This document shows, in pieces, positions 24,803 to 35,591 of a stretch of 64,000 nucleotides of DNA. The position numbers and the translations under genes were made by a program. Every line of letters begins with the position of its first letter. The first letter of the stretch is position 1. Under the pieces are notes generated by a model, which was given only the letters and a program-made list of their open reading frames with translations, was not told the DNA's origin and ran no database searches. This DNA comes from Nematostella vectensis (Eukaryota; Cnidaria; Anthozoa; Actiniaria; Edwardsiidae): NCBI RefSeq assembly GCF_932526225.1, contig NC_064043.1, positions 1,447,501 through 1,511,500 of the forward strand. Reading direction: 5' to 3'.

Positions 24803-25705
24803 GTACATACAATAGTGTGCAAACGACACAGGAGGGTTCACTCGGCATTACTGTGGGTTTTCTTATTTGTTGTCAATGTTTGGACTTTTTCAAGTTTTGC
24901 GTCAATTAGATGATAATGCCACGTTTGCCCCCAATACCCTGCTCAAGTTTTTAAAGACATTTAGGTGAAGGCAACAAAATACGTCAGGAATTCTATCGAG
25001 CAAGGAGTCGGGAACATTTTGTTTTAAGAGAAATAAGATGAATAACCAGTCCTCTGGAACTACCCAATAATTTTGCCATTAATTAAACACTACAGATCGC
25101 TTAATGGAATAGTGCCTGGATCTGATGTGGGCCACGGTCGAACTGCTCAGCGATCAGCCCCAATCCTTAGTGTGTTTCACCCATCCTTGACTAGGGAGTC
25201 GATATCATTGTCTAGAAACATGTTCCAATCTTTCTGGTACTGTACCAGTGTACTTTTGATACCGCGAAATCCTGAAAAACATTTGCCTTGACATAAAGTA
25301 CAGTAGCTCAATTAATCTGCAAGGGTGGCTGGAATACCACCTTCAAAGTTTATCTCACTGAAAGAATATCAGCTCACAAAAACAAGAAATGACGTTGAAT
25401 GACTGCATAACATTCTACATGTCTAATCAAGCCAATAATACAAAAAAACTTACAAATTACCAAACATCTTACAGTACTTTAACCTGAGAACATCCAGTAG
25501 ACCCAAGGCAAGCTTGGCCTTAAGGCACCCAGAAGCTATGATCAGTCCATGACAGAAAAAGCAACAACGCCCCCCCCCCCCCCTCTTCCTAGCAATTCCC
25601 ACATTCTCATTCCAAGGATTGAACATCACGATGAACTCATGATCAATCCATAAGCAAGCTTTAGTTTTAACACCCTACACTTCGCCAAACGGTCAGAGAC
25701 TAGTA
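24803..25705. other. Region downstream of the UBE3A stop codon
   Basis: AT-rich sequence containing a C homopolymer at about 25570-25583. It probably includes the 3' untranslated region of the minus-strand UBE3A gene. No independent exon was seen. Confidence 0.4.
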
Positions 25706-28700
25706 TCAAAGCAGGCCAAATCCTTTTGCGTGTGTGATGGCTTTTAAAAGACGTTCCTCAAGCTTCTCTTTGGTGGCATAGTCCGGGAGCAGCAGCACAT
25801 TAAAACATGTATGGGCGGTAGGCAATCTAGAGAAAACACCTACTTTAGAAAAACTGAATTAAAATAATTTAACCCTCTTACGGGGGAGAGAAAAGGGATG
25901 ACAAAATTAGGGTTGACTGTGAATAAGAAGCACTATTCTGACCGTGATCCCGAGTAAATGTTAACATGCTCGGTACCTAGGAGAGTCTGGCCCGTTTTTG
26001 GCGATGATCAGCTTGAGTTTGGCGAGCCCACCAACAGGGATGCGGTCGCTGCCAGTGGTAAACATCAACAGCTGCCTCTTCTGCTCCATATCAAAGCTGT
26101 GTACAATCTCCCAGAACCACCTACTCACACCAACCAAACATATCACAAGTTATAGCCTCTGTACAAGACAATACTCCCCTTATGTATATGTATGAACATC
26201 TCACTCCTATTGACATCTATTATATCATATAACAGGGGTCGGGATGTACAGGACCCGAAATGATCCCAGGACCCGAAACGATCCCAGGACCCGAAACGAT
26301 CCCAGGACCCGAAACGATCCCCAAGAGTCCCCTAGTCTAACTATGAAATAAGGTTCATATTATTCCACAACATAAAAAAAAAACATGAGTATTATCGAAG
26401 CAAGACCCTCCCCACTCACCCATCACTGGGACGTCCACTCACTGGACACCCACACTGAAAAAATTCGATTTTCCAAGTGTTCATAATACCACGACTGGAC
26501 TGTAAGCTGTTCATGTTAATACCATGACTGGACTGTAAGTTGTTCATGGTCAATAAACATCACCTTATATCCGAGTGTTCATAATACCACCACTGGACTG
26601 TAAGCTGTTCATGGTCTATAAACATCACCTTATATCCGAGTATTTATAACACCAGGACTGGACTGTAAGCTGTTCATGGTAATACCATGACTGGACTGTA
26701 AGCTATTCATGGTCAATAAACATCACCTTATAAGGGCAGAGTCCTTTGTTAGTCCACCATCATACTCAGTTGCCTTCTCTAGCGCATCAAAATCAAAATC
26801 CTGGAAAAAGAAAAGCACCCATAAACTATAGCAAATAACATAGCAGTCAAATTACTAATTAAAAACTGGTAGTCGACTGCCAGTCTTAACAAAAAAAAAA
26901 CATTTGTCAGTCAACTTCCAACTTTTGTGGTTTAGCAAACATAGTTTACAGGTAATAGATTCTCTAATACATAGTAGCAAGTAAATACATACAAGCAAGG
27001 GTGGATCCAGGAGGGGGAGGGGTGTAGTGTCCCTCCCTTCCCTCCTTCCCCCTTCCCAATTTGATAGTTCATCCACCCCACTTTTTACAGCTGGGAGTCT
27101 GGGACAGCATCACCAACCTAACCTAACCTCCCTTTTTTTCTAGTAGGTTACAGTTATAGCTTTGGGGAAAAATCAAAGTAGTACAGACCTTGCTACCACA
27201 GACAAGCATCTCAACCTCATCAGGACGGAAAAATATCTTCAGGGGGGACTCATCTACCACCATATCAAACCCACGCTTGAATGCAGTGAACTAGAAATAA
27301 AGGGCACTTAAAATCAAGACATTGATAAAGCAATTATGGTATGCATTATATGCCCCCCCAAAGGGTCATGGCTCCTCATCCCCCCCCTTAAGGCCTGCTA
27401 TGGCCTTGACTGCTAAGCGCTTTGATTAGGCTCTCACCTGCTTCTCCACCGACTTGTTCAAGATAAAATCAGCGTGAAGATTTACATACTCCTGCAATCA
27501 CAACTTAGAAGTTGGCCAGGTTCAAGTGCTGGATTTTATAAGAGCCCAAACCAGGTCTAACCATAACCTTAGCTTTAATCTTGCATAAGGAAAAATGTAT
27601 TTGAATTGCAAAAATTAACAAGACATTTTCGAGTGCACTTAACATACGACTGACTAACTGTATACTCGACTGACTAACTGTATACTCGACTGACTAACTG
27701 TATACTCGACTGACTAACTGTATACTCGACTGACTAACTGTATACTCGTTTTCAACCACACATTATGCACCTTGTGGATTTCGTTTCACTACTGGTTTTT
27801 GATGACCAAAGCCATTTCAGTTATGGTGGACGTTAGACCACAAACCAATGAGAGAGCGCCAAAAAGCACCAAGCGTAAACAAAGCAGACAAGAGATACAA
27901 ACGCACACACACTGAATCAACAAGGCAAGGCTAAGAAACAATATGAAATTGTGTTTGTTGGTATTTTCTCTGTGAATGAAGCTAAGAAGGTGATTGTTTG
28001 GTTGTGATGGATCTACAGCTCTGACAGATACATTGGAAGAATTCAAAAGTCATGATTGACGTCCACCAAAACACTGTTGTGACTTGTTAATGAAAGGCAC
28101 AGACTGTACGTGGGACTGAAAACGAGTGTAACTCATACAAAATGATCCACACAGTCTACATGCATGCCTGTGGGTCAGTGTGTAAGCACTGTCACTGAAG
28201 ATGGGAAATACCATGTTAAATCTCTCAATACAAATGGATACTAAGAAGTGCAATGAGAGATTTGGAACACTATCCTAACTCCCTTTATATCATAAGACGA
28301 GGGATCAATAGTCTGGTAGAAATGTAGAAAATCAGATCAAACAAAAATATACAAGGCAGATTTCACCCTCGATAGAACGTGAATCCTTTGGTTTGAGCTA
28401 CTGTATAACAGCACTACAATAGGCATGTATATAGGCAAATGTACCCTGGGTTCTTACGACCAACAAGTGCTGCTTTCAAATACAACTCAAAACAATGTAT
28501 ATTGTAAATATATTGTGTGAGGATGAAAACAAAATGGATTGATTGATATATATTGTGTAGAGAGCTAGAAGATCTAAAAAATTAGTAGAGTTTTATAGCA
28601 AATTTTCCATCAAGTACCTGTCTGTTCTCCTTGGTGACGGGTATGCTCTCTCCATTCGCCTTAAGCTCATGGGTCAGATCAGATCCAAACACATCAGTGT

Positions 28701-31700
28701 AGCCAATCTTGAAGGTACACATAAGGTCTTCCTCCACATTGCCCTCATAAGTCAACAGCTCTGTTAAACTCATGTACAGAACCTAGAACAATATTCAGCC
28801 CTTTTCAATGCTATAGATATGGGGCGGGTGGTGTCAAACTCTTGTACAGAACCTAGAACAATATTCAGCCCTTTTCAATGCTATAGATATGGGGCGGGTG
28901 GTGTCAAACTCTTGTACAGGACCTAGAACAATATTCAGCCCTTTTCAATGCTATAGATATGGGGTGGGTAATGTCAAACTCTTGTACAGGACCTAGAACA
29001 ATATTCAGCCCTTTTCCATGCTATGCATATGCATGCAGAGTTTTAGGGCAGGTGATTTTTTAAAATTCTTGATATTTCTTTGATAATTAATTCTTGAAGT
29101 GAGAGATTATAATATCCTTGCCTAACGTGCTGTAAAAACGTGCATGCCAAACAACATGATTGAAATGCTGATTTTCTCAATGTCAAAGTCAAGCTTCTGT
29201 GAGATTTTTTAGGGCAAGTCAACAATGGAAAGTGGTCTCCAGCAAAATCCCCCCATTTTCCACTACACCCCCTGTTTTAGCAATAGTAATTCACACCAGG
29301 GTTATCCCAAAGCATTATTTGTCTGCTAGTTCCCTATAATACATAAGCATCACAGTAATTCAGCCAGCCCTTCTTAGCAGGAGAAATTCAAAACATTTTT
29401 TTCCAGGTTTGTGTATGATTTTTTTGTTTGTTTGTTTGTTTCTTGTCCCCCCCTCCCCCTTCATTTTATTAATTGTCCCTTACAAGGGTAGATGTAGGAA
29501 GAAAGTGGTTGACTGGGTAGCTAGCCACCAACCTTTCATTAAACAAATGTTTTTGTATTAACCCTCTATAACCTAGCCTTTGCCAGCCCCCTCTAATCAC
29601 AATATGTTTGAATCAGCAGGCAGGCAATAAGGACTTATCTCAGACACTGTTACTCACTGGATGTGAATCCTTTAGGTCTTCTACAGTGCCTGGCTTTCCA
29701 AACAGCTTCCTATAGACCACCATAGGAAAGTGGATATCCAGAATGATATTATTATAGATGGCAAGGCCCAGAACCAGGCCAATCAGACAGAATTGAGCAT
29801 CACTCTCAAATGATGTTGGGTTGAACCAGCATATTCTTGTTGCTTCATCATAAGTAAACATGCCTGTGGAACAAGGTAAGTATTTAGAGTAAAGATGTGT
29901 AACGCGGAACTGTTCAGAGTAGGGATGGTAGGGTTACTGACTTTGCTTTAATATGGTATCCTTAGCTATGGCAATAGGTCACTAGAACTATCTACATAGT
30001 AACTTCTACTATATCCATATGCACCCTGAAATTAATCATCTAACTACAGGGTGTCAACCAAGATCAAATTGATATTCAGTGGTAAAGCAACATTTCTAAT
30101 AGCTGGGGTCCAGACACTTTGCCTCCCTCCCCCCCCCCCCCCCCCCAACCCGCTCCACCCCCTCTGTGGATACACGCCTAATAAGCAGCATCTACATTCT
30201 TAGCACCTACCATAGTCTGGATTGAATATCTGTTCAACAATGAGCTGGAAAAACTCTTTGGACACACCCCCTTCGTCAATACCCTGCTCCCCTTCAAACT
30301 CAACAAACAGCTGTTTTTTCAGGTCCAGTGGATTATCCTGCGCAACCATTTCTAGCTATAGAAATAACAACATAAAATAGTTTGAACATTTTTAAATTCA
30401 ACCTCAAAATGCACCACCACGAACCAGGCTTACAGGATAAAAATACTACTGTAAGGATGACTTACACTGACAAGGGCGTCTTCTATAAGGTGGTCCCTTC
30501 TGACTTTTAGGCGCAGATAAGGAGTTGGTTGTTGCCTTCTCACTAAGCTATAAAGAAGTGTTAGCCGACGCTCACTGTACATACGAACCCGGTTGTCAAA
30601 AAACAGACCTAAGCTCTTTGTAGCTGTACTCAGTAAAAAGTTATGACTTAGAAAGGAAAACCTTCCTTGCTGTTCACTTTTGAAATGAGTAAAATCCCTA
30701 TCAACTTCAATTTGGTCATTCAGTGGTTCATTAACAAATTCTTCATAATCAATCAAAGGCTGGCGGCAGTCCATTGATAAGAGCTGAAGTTCCTTCATCA
30801 AAGGGTCTTCCAAGAAAGCTCCGCTTGGTGTCACCACTGCAGCTTCCTGCTCCATGGTGACCGTATTACGCCTCTCTCCACCCATTATGCTAGCAAAGTA
30901 TATCAGCTTCATAACCTTTGTAGCACTGACAATAGCATCATCTTCATGTACCGGCGCAGTCCCTACTGCAGCTGGTCCTGTCAATACCTGGTATGTGATG
31001 AGCTGTTGAAGGCTCTCAAGCATGCGTCTAATGTGATCCACAGGGTACCAGGACCATATCTTCACCAACTGTCCTTGAGCAGGCACAGGCAGATGACTCA
31101 TGGCTTTCAAAAAGCTCGGAAGTCCAGATTCCAGGTATTCAGGACTGTGCAGCATTGTATTTTCCATAATGATCAAGAATTGGTTGATGTAGTGTGGGTT
31201 AGCAGAAGGGTTCTTATATCTCACTTCTACCTCAAGTTCAGGGGAAAGGTTGACCAAGGCATTAAGAAGTGCATTCTCTATTGAGCCGTCCCCTATTTCA
31301 AAGAGTGCCTTGTAGCACCGCCTAACAGCTTCGATATCAACATAGACTTGGATTCCACAACTCTTTGCAGGGGTAGGGAGTAGGAAGCTCTGATTAAGGG
31401 ACTCCGAACTTGAGAATACCTGACCTATACTATGAACAAGCTTCTTGAAGCTCCCCTCATCTCTGCAAGTCTTGAGAGTAGATAGCAGGGACTCTTCTGT
31501 GAAGAACGGGACTTCAATGACTGAAATTTAGGAAATTATATCAGTAACATGACCAACTGACAAACCAAACTGACTTTTATCAACATATTATAGTGACAGC
31601 CAAAGACCTCCCTGATAACAAGAGATCAATCATTTAAATAACATATTATAGTGACAGCCAAAAACCTCCTGATTACAAGTGATTAATCATTTTAATAAAA

Positions 31701-32904
31701 CACACAATGTAGCCTCCATATGAGAGACACCTTCCAGAGCAAAAAAAAAACGACTACTAAATAAATTTGATATATAGGTACAGAGTTTGACTGAAGAATT
31801 TCAATTCAGAGCTTTGAAGTGTGTCCATTATGTAGATATGAAGAGAATGTTTCTTTACATTATGAATAGCGATCAGGGTTAGGGTTAGATTTGCATTGTG
31901 GCAAAAGTGTGGCTGCACACCCCGCCCCCCCCCCCCCCCGCCCCCCTATGTGCCCCAAAGGTCTATGTGCCCCGCCCCCCTATGTGACCCAAAGGTCTAT
32001 GTGCCCCGCCCCCCTATGTGCCCCAAAGGTCTATGTGCCCCAAAGGTCTATGTGCCCCAAAGGTCTATGTGCCCCAAAGGTCTATGTGCTCCAAAGGTCT
32101 ATGTGCCCCAAAGGTCTATGTGCCCCAAAGGTCTATGTGCCCCAAAGGTCTATGTGCCCCAAAGGTCTATGTGCTCCAAAGGTCTATGTGCCCCAAAGGT
32201 CTATGTGCCCCAAAGGTCTATGTGCCCCAAAGGTCTATGTGGTCCAAAGGTCTATGTGCCCCAAAGGTCTATGTGCCCCAAAGGTCTATGTGCCCCAAAG
32301 GTCTGTGTGCCCCAAATGTCTTTGTGCCCCAAAGGTCTATGTGCCCCAAAGGTCTATGTGCCCCAAAGGTCTATGTGCTACAAAGGTCTATGTGCTACAA
32401 AGGTCTATGTGCCCCAAAGGTCTATGTGCCCCAAAGGTCTATGTGCCCCAAAGGTCTATGTGCCCCAAAGGTCTATGTCAGTTAGTCTGTTGCACAACCA
32501 ATCTAAGCTTCCATTGAATGAAACCAAAATTTGAACTGTGTGAACTGAAAACTTGAAATAAGTTGCACAAAAGCTTTATAAAAATGGGGAACTTTAAGCC
32601 TTAAAGGTCCATTATAAAAATGTTTCCCTGTAATTTTCCTGTGTGGTTATCTAGATTACTGTTTCCCTGTACAGTACCTGCGTGGTTGTTAAGATGACTG
32701 TTTTCTGGTTTGGACTTTGGCTGGTTAAGGACACACAGGCGGGCTTTCTTTTGACACAGTTGCAAGGCCATGGCGGCTGCTTCATTTTTGCTAAGGTTAC
32801 CAATGCGGCCACTTGATGCGCAGTTCTCATTTTCACAGCCAGGCGTACCACATCCATCTGTCAGCTGGAAGAAGTACTGCTTTATCAAGTGCTCTGCTCG
32901 TTTC
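25706..32904 (-). CDS. UBE3A: UBE3A/E6AP-type HECT E3 ubiquitin ligase (10 coding exons found)
   Basis: Exons in gene order: 32904-32678, 31520-30466, 30355-30211, 29863-29658, 28782-28618, 27491-27438, 27290-27189, 26800-26727, 26120-25977, 25826-25706. All junctions are in phase. The first exon encodes the AZUL zinc-binding domain ([16 protein letters not shown], later Cys in ARLCVL). The large second exon holds the conserved middle region ([33 protein letters not shown]). The HECT domain follows ([49 protein letters not shown]). The catalytic Cys lies in [13 protein letters not shown], residue 732 if the start is MKRAEH. HECT ligases carry ubiquitin as a thioester on this Cys and transfer it to substrates. 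About 764 aa against 852 for human isoform 1; the N-terminal linker is shorter. The start codon would be split over an intron (AT|G). Confidence 0.95.
26235..26325. repeat. 18-bp repeat (acccgaaacgatcccagg) in UBE3A intron
   Basis: About four tandem copies of acccgaaacgatcccagg lie in the intron upstream (gene sense) of the UBE3A exon at 25977-26120. Confidence 0.9.
26478..26735. repeat. Repeat of gactggactgtaagctgttc units in UBE3A intron
   Basis: Five interspersed copies of accacgactggactgtaagc with variable spacers (ggtcaataaacatcacctta) form an irregular array. The last copy reaches into the donor of the exon at 26727-26800: the repeated string catcacctta is itself the reverse complement of that donor (AG|GTGATG). 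Confidence 0.8.
27648..27747. repeat. 20-bp perfect tandem repeat, 5 copies
   Basis: Five identical copies of cgactgactaactgtatact lie in the UBE3A intron between exons 28618-28782 and 27438-27491. Perfect identity indicates recent expansion. Confidence 0.95.
28771..29010 (-). repeat. 70-bp tandem repeat carrying copies of a UBE3A 3' splice site
   Basis: The acceptor of the exon at 28618-28782 (gene sense ttgttctag|gttctgtaca) is repeated with exact 70-bp spacing at 28853, 28923 and 28993 (plus coordinates of the AG complement), with the preceding intron sequence and about the first 23 exon bases. Use of an outer copy would read [13 protein letters not shown] and then a stop, whereas the real exon reads [14 protein letters not shown]. 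Confidence 0.9.
31930..32480. repeat. 17-bp minisatellite in UBE3A intron, about 30 copies
   Basis: The unit ccccaaaggtctatgtg (17 bp) repeats between the UBE3A exons 31520-30466 and 32904-32678. Because 17 is not divisible by three, all three plus-strand frames read the same long [17 protein letters not shown] pattern, explaining open frames of 150-210 codons that are not genes. A C homopolymer and longer, less regular units with cccgcccccctatgtg precede it. Confidence 0.95.
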
Positions 32905-33947
32905 CTAGGTAACAGGAAATACAGCTAGATTAGGAGGTGTATTACTGCTATTTCCCAACATTCTGTCAAGTTTTGCAGGCAACTTCCAACTACCTACTGG
33001 AAGGTAGAAATCAAAGAATTAAAAACATACCCTATTTCCTGATGTAAAAGGTTTGTTATTATCTGTTGGAATCAAGCTTAGATTCGCGGAGCTAGACTTT
33101 GGTAAATTAGTCACAAATTTGTGAAATTGCATAAAACTAGAATTATTGAAACCAAATTACTAAAAAATGCAGGCTTTGTACCACACTATCTCAACTCTCG
33201 GTGTGTTCCATGAACATTAGCTTAGATGGGTAGCATGATTAATTAATTTGGAAAATAGCGGAATACGACCAAATAAGCAAAATTATAATCAACACAGAGT
33301 TTAAGGGCTCAGTACTACGCATAGTGTATTGTACATTATGACATTTTGTGTTAATTAAATTTGTGACTGAAAAACAAATCTTGTTCAAGTTTGAGTATTT
33401 GGCTAGTGGATTAAACAAGAAATTGGAATTTGTAGGAATTGAGTTCAATAGTTTTTTAATGAATTTTTGATTCACTTTGATCTATTGTGTTTATTTGGTT
33501 TGCGCAATACACAGGTTCTTCCCTTTTAACATAAACACTGATATGTATACTGTATACATCATTGCAAAGCATATACAGTATAACAAAATTGGACATCTAG
33601 CAGATTTTAGAGGAAATATTCAATGTTCTTCCAAAAGGCCATATTACAAATTTAAGCAATTTGATCATTAAAACTGTCATATATATGTTAAAAACATAGT
33701 TTATTTGCAGCTCTTGACATTTCCCGGTAAATTTGGTTGCAATCGGTGTAAAATTCATTGAGAAATAAAGCTATTCAAGAAAAAAATTCATTTTGAGGGC
33801 AAGATTTAGATTGTATACAGAAATGCTTAAGTGATTCCCGTACAATAGTGAATTACGAACAACAATGGCGCATTATTTTGAGCCCGTGTTGCAAGTGGTC
33901 AGTCCAAGTGCATGCTCCTGCCATAAGTCACCCTGTTCTTTTTATTA
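32905..33947. other. UBE3A 5' intron, unique part
   Basis: AT-rich sequence upstream (gene sense) of the AZUL-encoding exon. No exon or repeat structure was recognised. Confidence 0.4.
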
Positions 33948-34840
33948 CAGTTGAAGCTCTCGTCAGCGACCACCTTGGGAACTGAGAATTGTGGTCGTTA
34001 ACGGAGCTGGTCTTTTACGAGAGCTTGCTCTCAAAAGCGACCACTGGGCGCCAAAAACTTGAACAATAGGTGTTGGTCGCTTACGGGAGCTTAATTAAAA
34101 TGGAATCTAAAAGTTATCGTGATAATAACAACGCTGTAATATTTTCGTTTATTGCTTGATTTTAAAACTAGGTATTTGACTTATCATGAGAGTGACTTCT
34201 TAAATTTAATAGCAATTAAATCTACGCAAAGTAGCTCGTTATGCTCGTTTATATCGACAACTTAAGCTTTTCGTCATGAGAATATCTTCTGCGTCTACGA
34301 CGATCACATGGCGTCTTTTGATAGTCAATTTCTAAAGCGTGCAACAAACAAGTGGATGGCTATTGTAACTGGAAAAAGGATAAATCGTGGAGCTGGCAAT
34401 GGACTAGAGATTCCTTGCATTTACACATTTTCTGGAGACAAAGAAATGTCAATCCCATGGTTGAAATTGAAGTAAAAAAATTGAAATTATGAAATTTTTT
34501 AATGGTTGCCTTCTGGAAAGGCAGCTTTTGTGAAACATTACAACAGTTCTGCTTTATATGTGATTTCAGCATGCATTGGATATGATGTTTAAAAGGTGTT
34601 CAGTGATGTTGTAATGCCAAAAATCATTGTGGTCGCTTACGAGAGCTTAAAAATAAAAGAAAATCTCAGTTGGTGTTTTGAAATTGTGGTCGTTAACGGA
34701 GCTGGTCGCACCAGTAAGTTGGTCGCTTACGAGAGCTTAGAATTACAGAGTTTGTGTGACAATTCAATCGGTGATTCATGATGGTGGTCGTTATTGGGGC
34801 TGGTCCCTTACGAGAGCGGTCACTCAGAGCGCTTCGACTG
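33948..34840. mobile_element. Non-autonomous TA-flanked DNA transposon (Tc1/mariner-pogo-like), 893 bp
   Basis: Imperfect terminal inverted repeats of about 28 bp: the left end starts cagttgaagctctcgtcagc, the right end is the complement of cagtcgaagcgctctgagtg. Both ends are flanked by TA (33946-33947 and 34841-34842), the target site of Tc1/mariner-type elements. The interior has several copies of ggtcgcttacgagagctt near both ends and no transposase frame. It lies in the region between UBE3A and LIAS. Superfamily assignment rests on the TA and CAG termini only. Confidence 0.75.
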
Positions 34841-35114
34841 TATAAGTAAAAGCAAGAATGTCTACAATATATCTCTTGATATGTGTGTTAAGATACCATA
34901 TACAACATCTGATTTGGTTTAAATAAATTTGGTTGAATATTATGATACTTAATGTCAAAAACAACAACTACTGAAGCATATTCTACTTTTTTTGTTTAAA
35001 CAAATTTATCACATTAAGGCAGTCAACCTCAGCAATATTAACGGTTTCTCTAGTTAACTTTAATTTATGGCATTTTGGGCTAAAACATGACACGTTTAAA
35101 GTGTTTCCACGTAC

Positions 35115-35159
35115 ATGTTGTTGGATTCAGGGTTGATGTCATTCTTTGCACTGCATCCT
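35115..35159 (-). CDS. UBE3A: Candidate 5' exon of UBE3A
   Basis: On the minus strand an acceptor (attttatag) is followed by 45 bases ending in ...caacat and then a donor GTACGTG. Joined to the exon at 32904, the final AT completes ATG and gives ...[17 protein letters not shown], which parallels the MKRAAAKHLI region of human UBE3A. Upstream codons GCSAKNDINPESNN are open and would need another exon, or the sequence is 5' untranslated up to the split ATG. The fit of splice signals and phase supports it; no transcript was available. Confidence 0.45.
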
Positions 35160-35591
35160 CTATAAAATATAACACACAAATAACTGCAGTATTAATCTCC
35201 AGGCACAAATTAATTCTGCAATCTATAGTAAATCCCATAACAGAGCAAAGATGGCTCTAATTTTACAGATGATGTGACAGCTTTTTCACATCGTTTGTAG
35301 TGATATGTGTAAGGTACAAAAAGCTCATAATCTATGCCGTTTCTCACCTTGAAGTTTTACAATTTTCTGATTCAGTCTTCGAGCAGTTGTTATCACTTGA
35401 CATTCAGGATAGCTATTGTTATTTTGGATGGGTAAATTCGTCGTTATATTTAGTTATTTTTCATGTCTGTGGCTTCAGAGAAGAGAGCGTGTGAGCGCAA
35501 TGCCGCATGGGAGATGATAGAGAGGGTAGGCTGGGCTCTACCTGCTTATTTACTTCCGGGAGTAAGACTGGTGACTAGTTGCATAAGGAAG
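35160..35591. promoter_or_regulatory. Probable shared promoter region of UBE3A (-) and LIAS (+)
   Basis: UBE3A and LIAS are transcribed away from each other, and the interval between the candidate UBE3A 5' exon and the LIAS ATG is only about 430 bp. No TATA box in a convincing position was seen. An upstream ATG at 35463 is in frame with LIAS, but its context is weaker than that of 35592. Confidence 0.4.

Noticed and set aside
31877-31890. Telomere-like gggttagggttag
   Set aside because: Only two units, inside a UBE3A intron; far too short to be an interstitial telomere.
31891-32534. Three overlapping 155-212-codon frames of [12 protein letters not shown] type
   Set aside because: A 17-bp repeat gives the same peptide in all three frames, and it lies inside a UBE3A intron on the other strand.
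35463-35591. An upstream in-frame ATG for LIAS
   Set aside because: It would precede the targeting peptide with 43 unrelated residues; the ATG at 35592 has the stronger context and gives a typical length.
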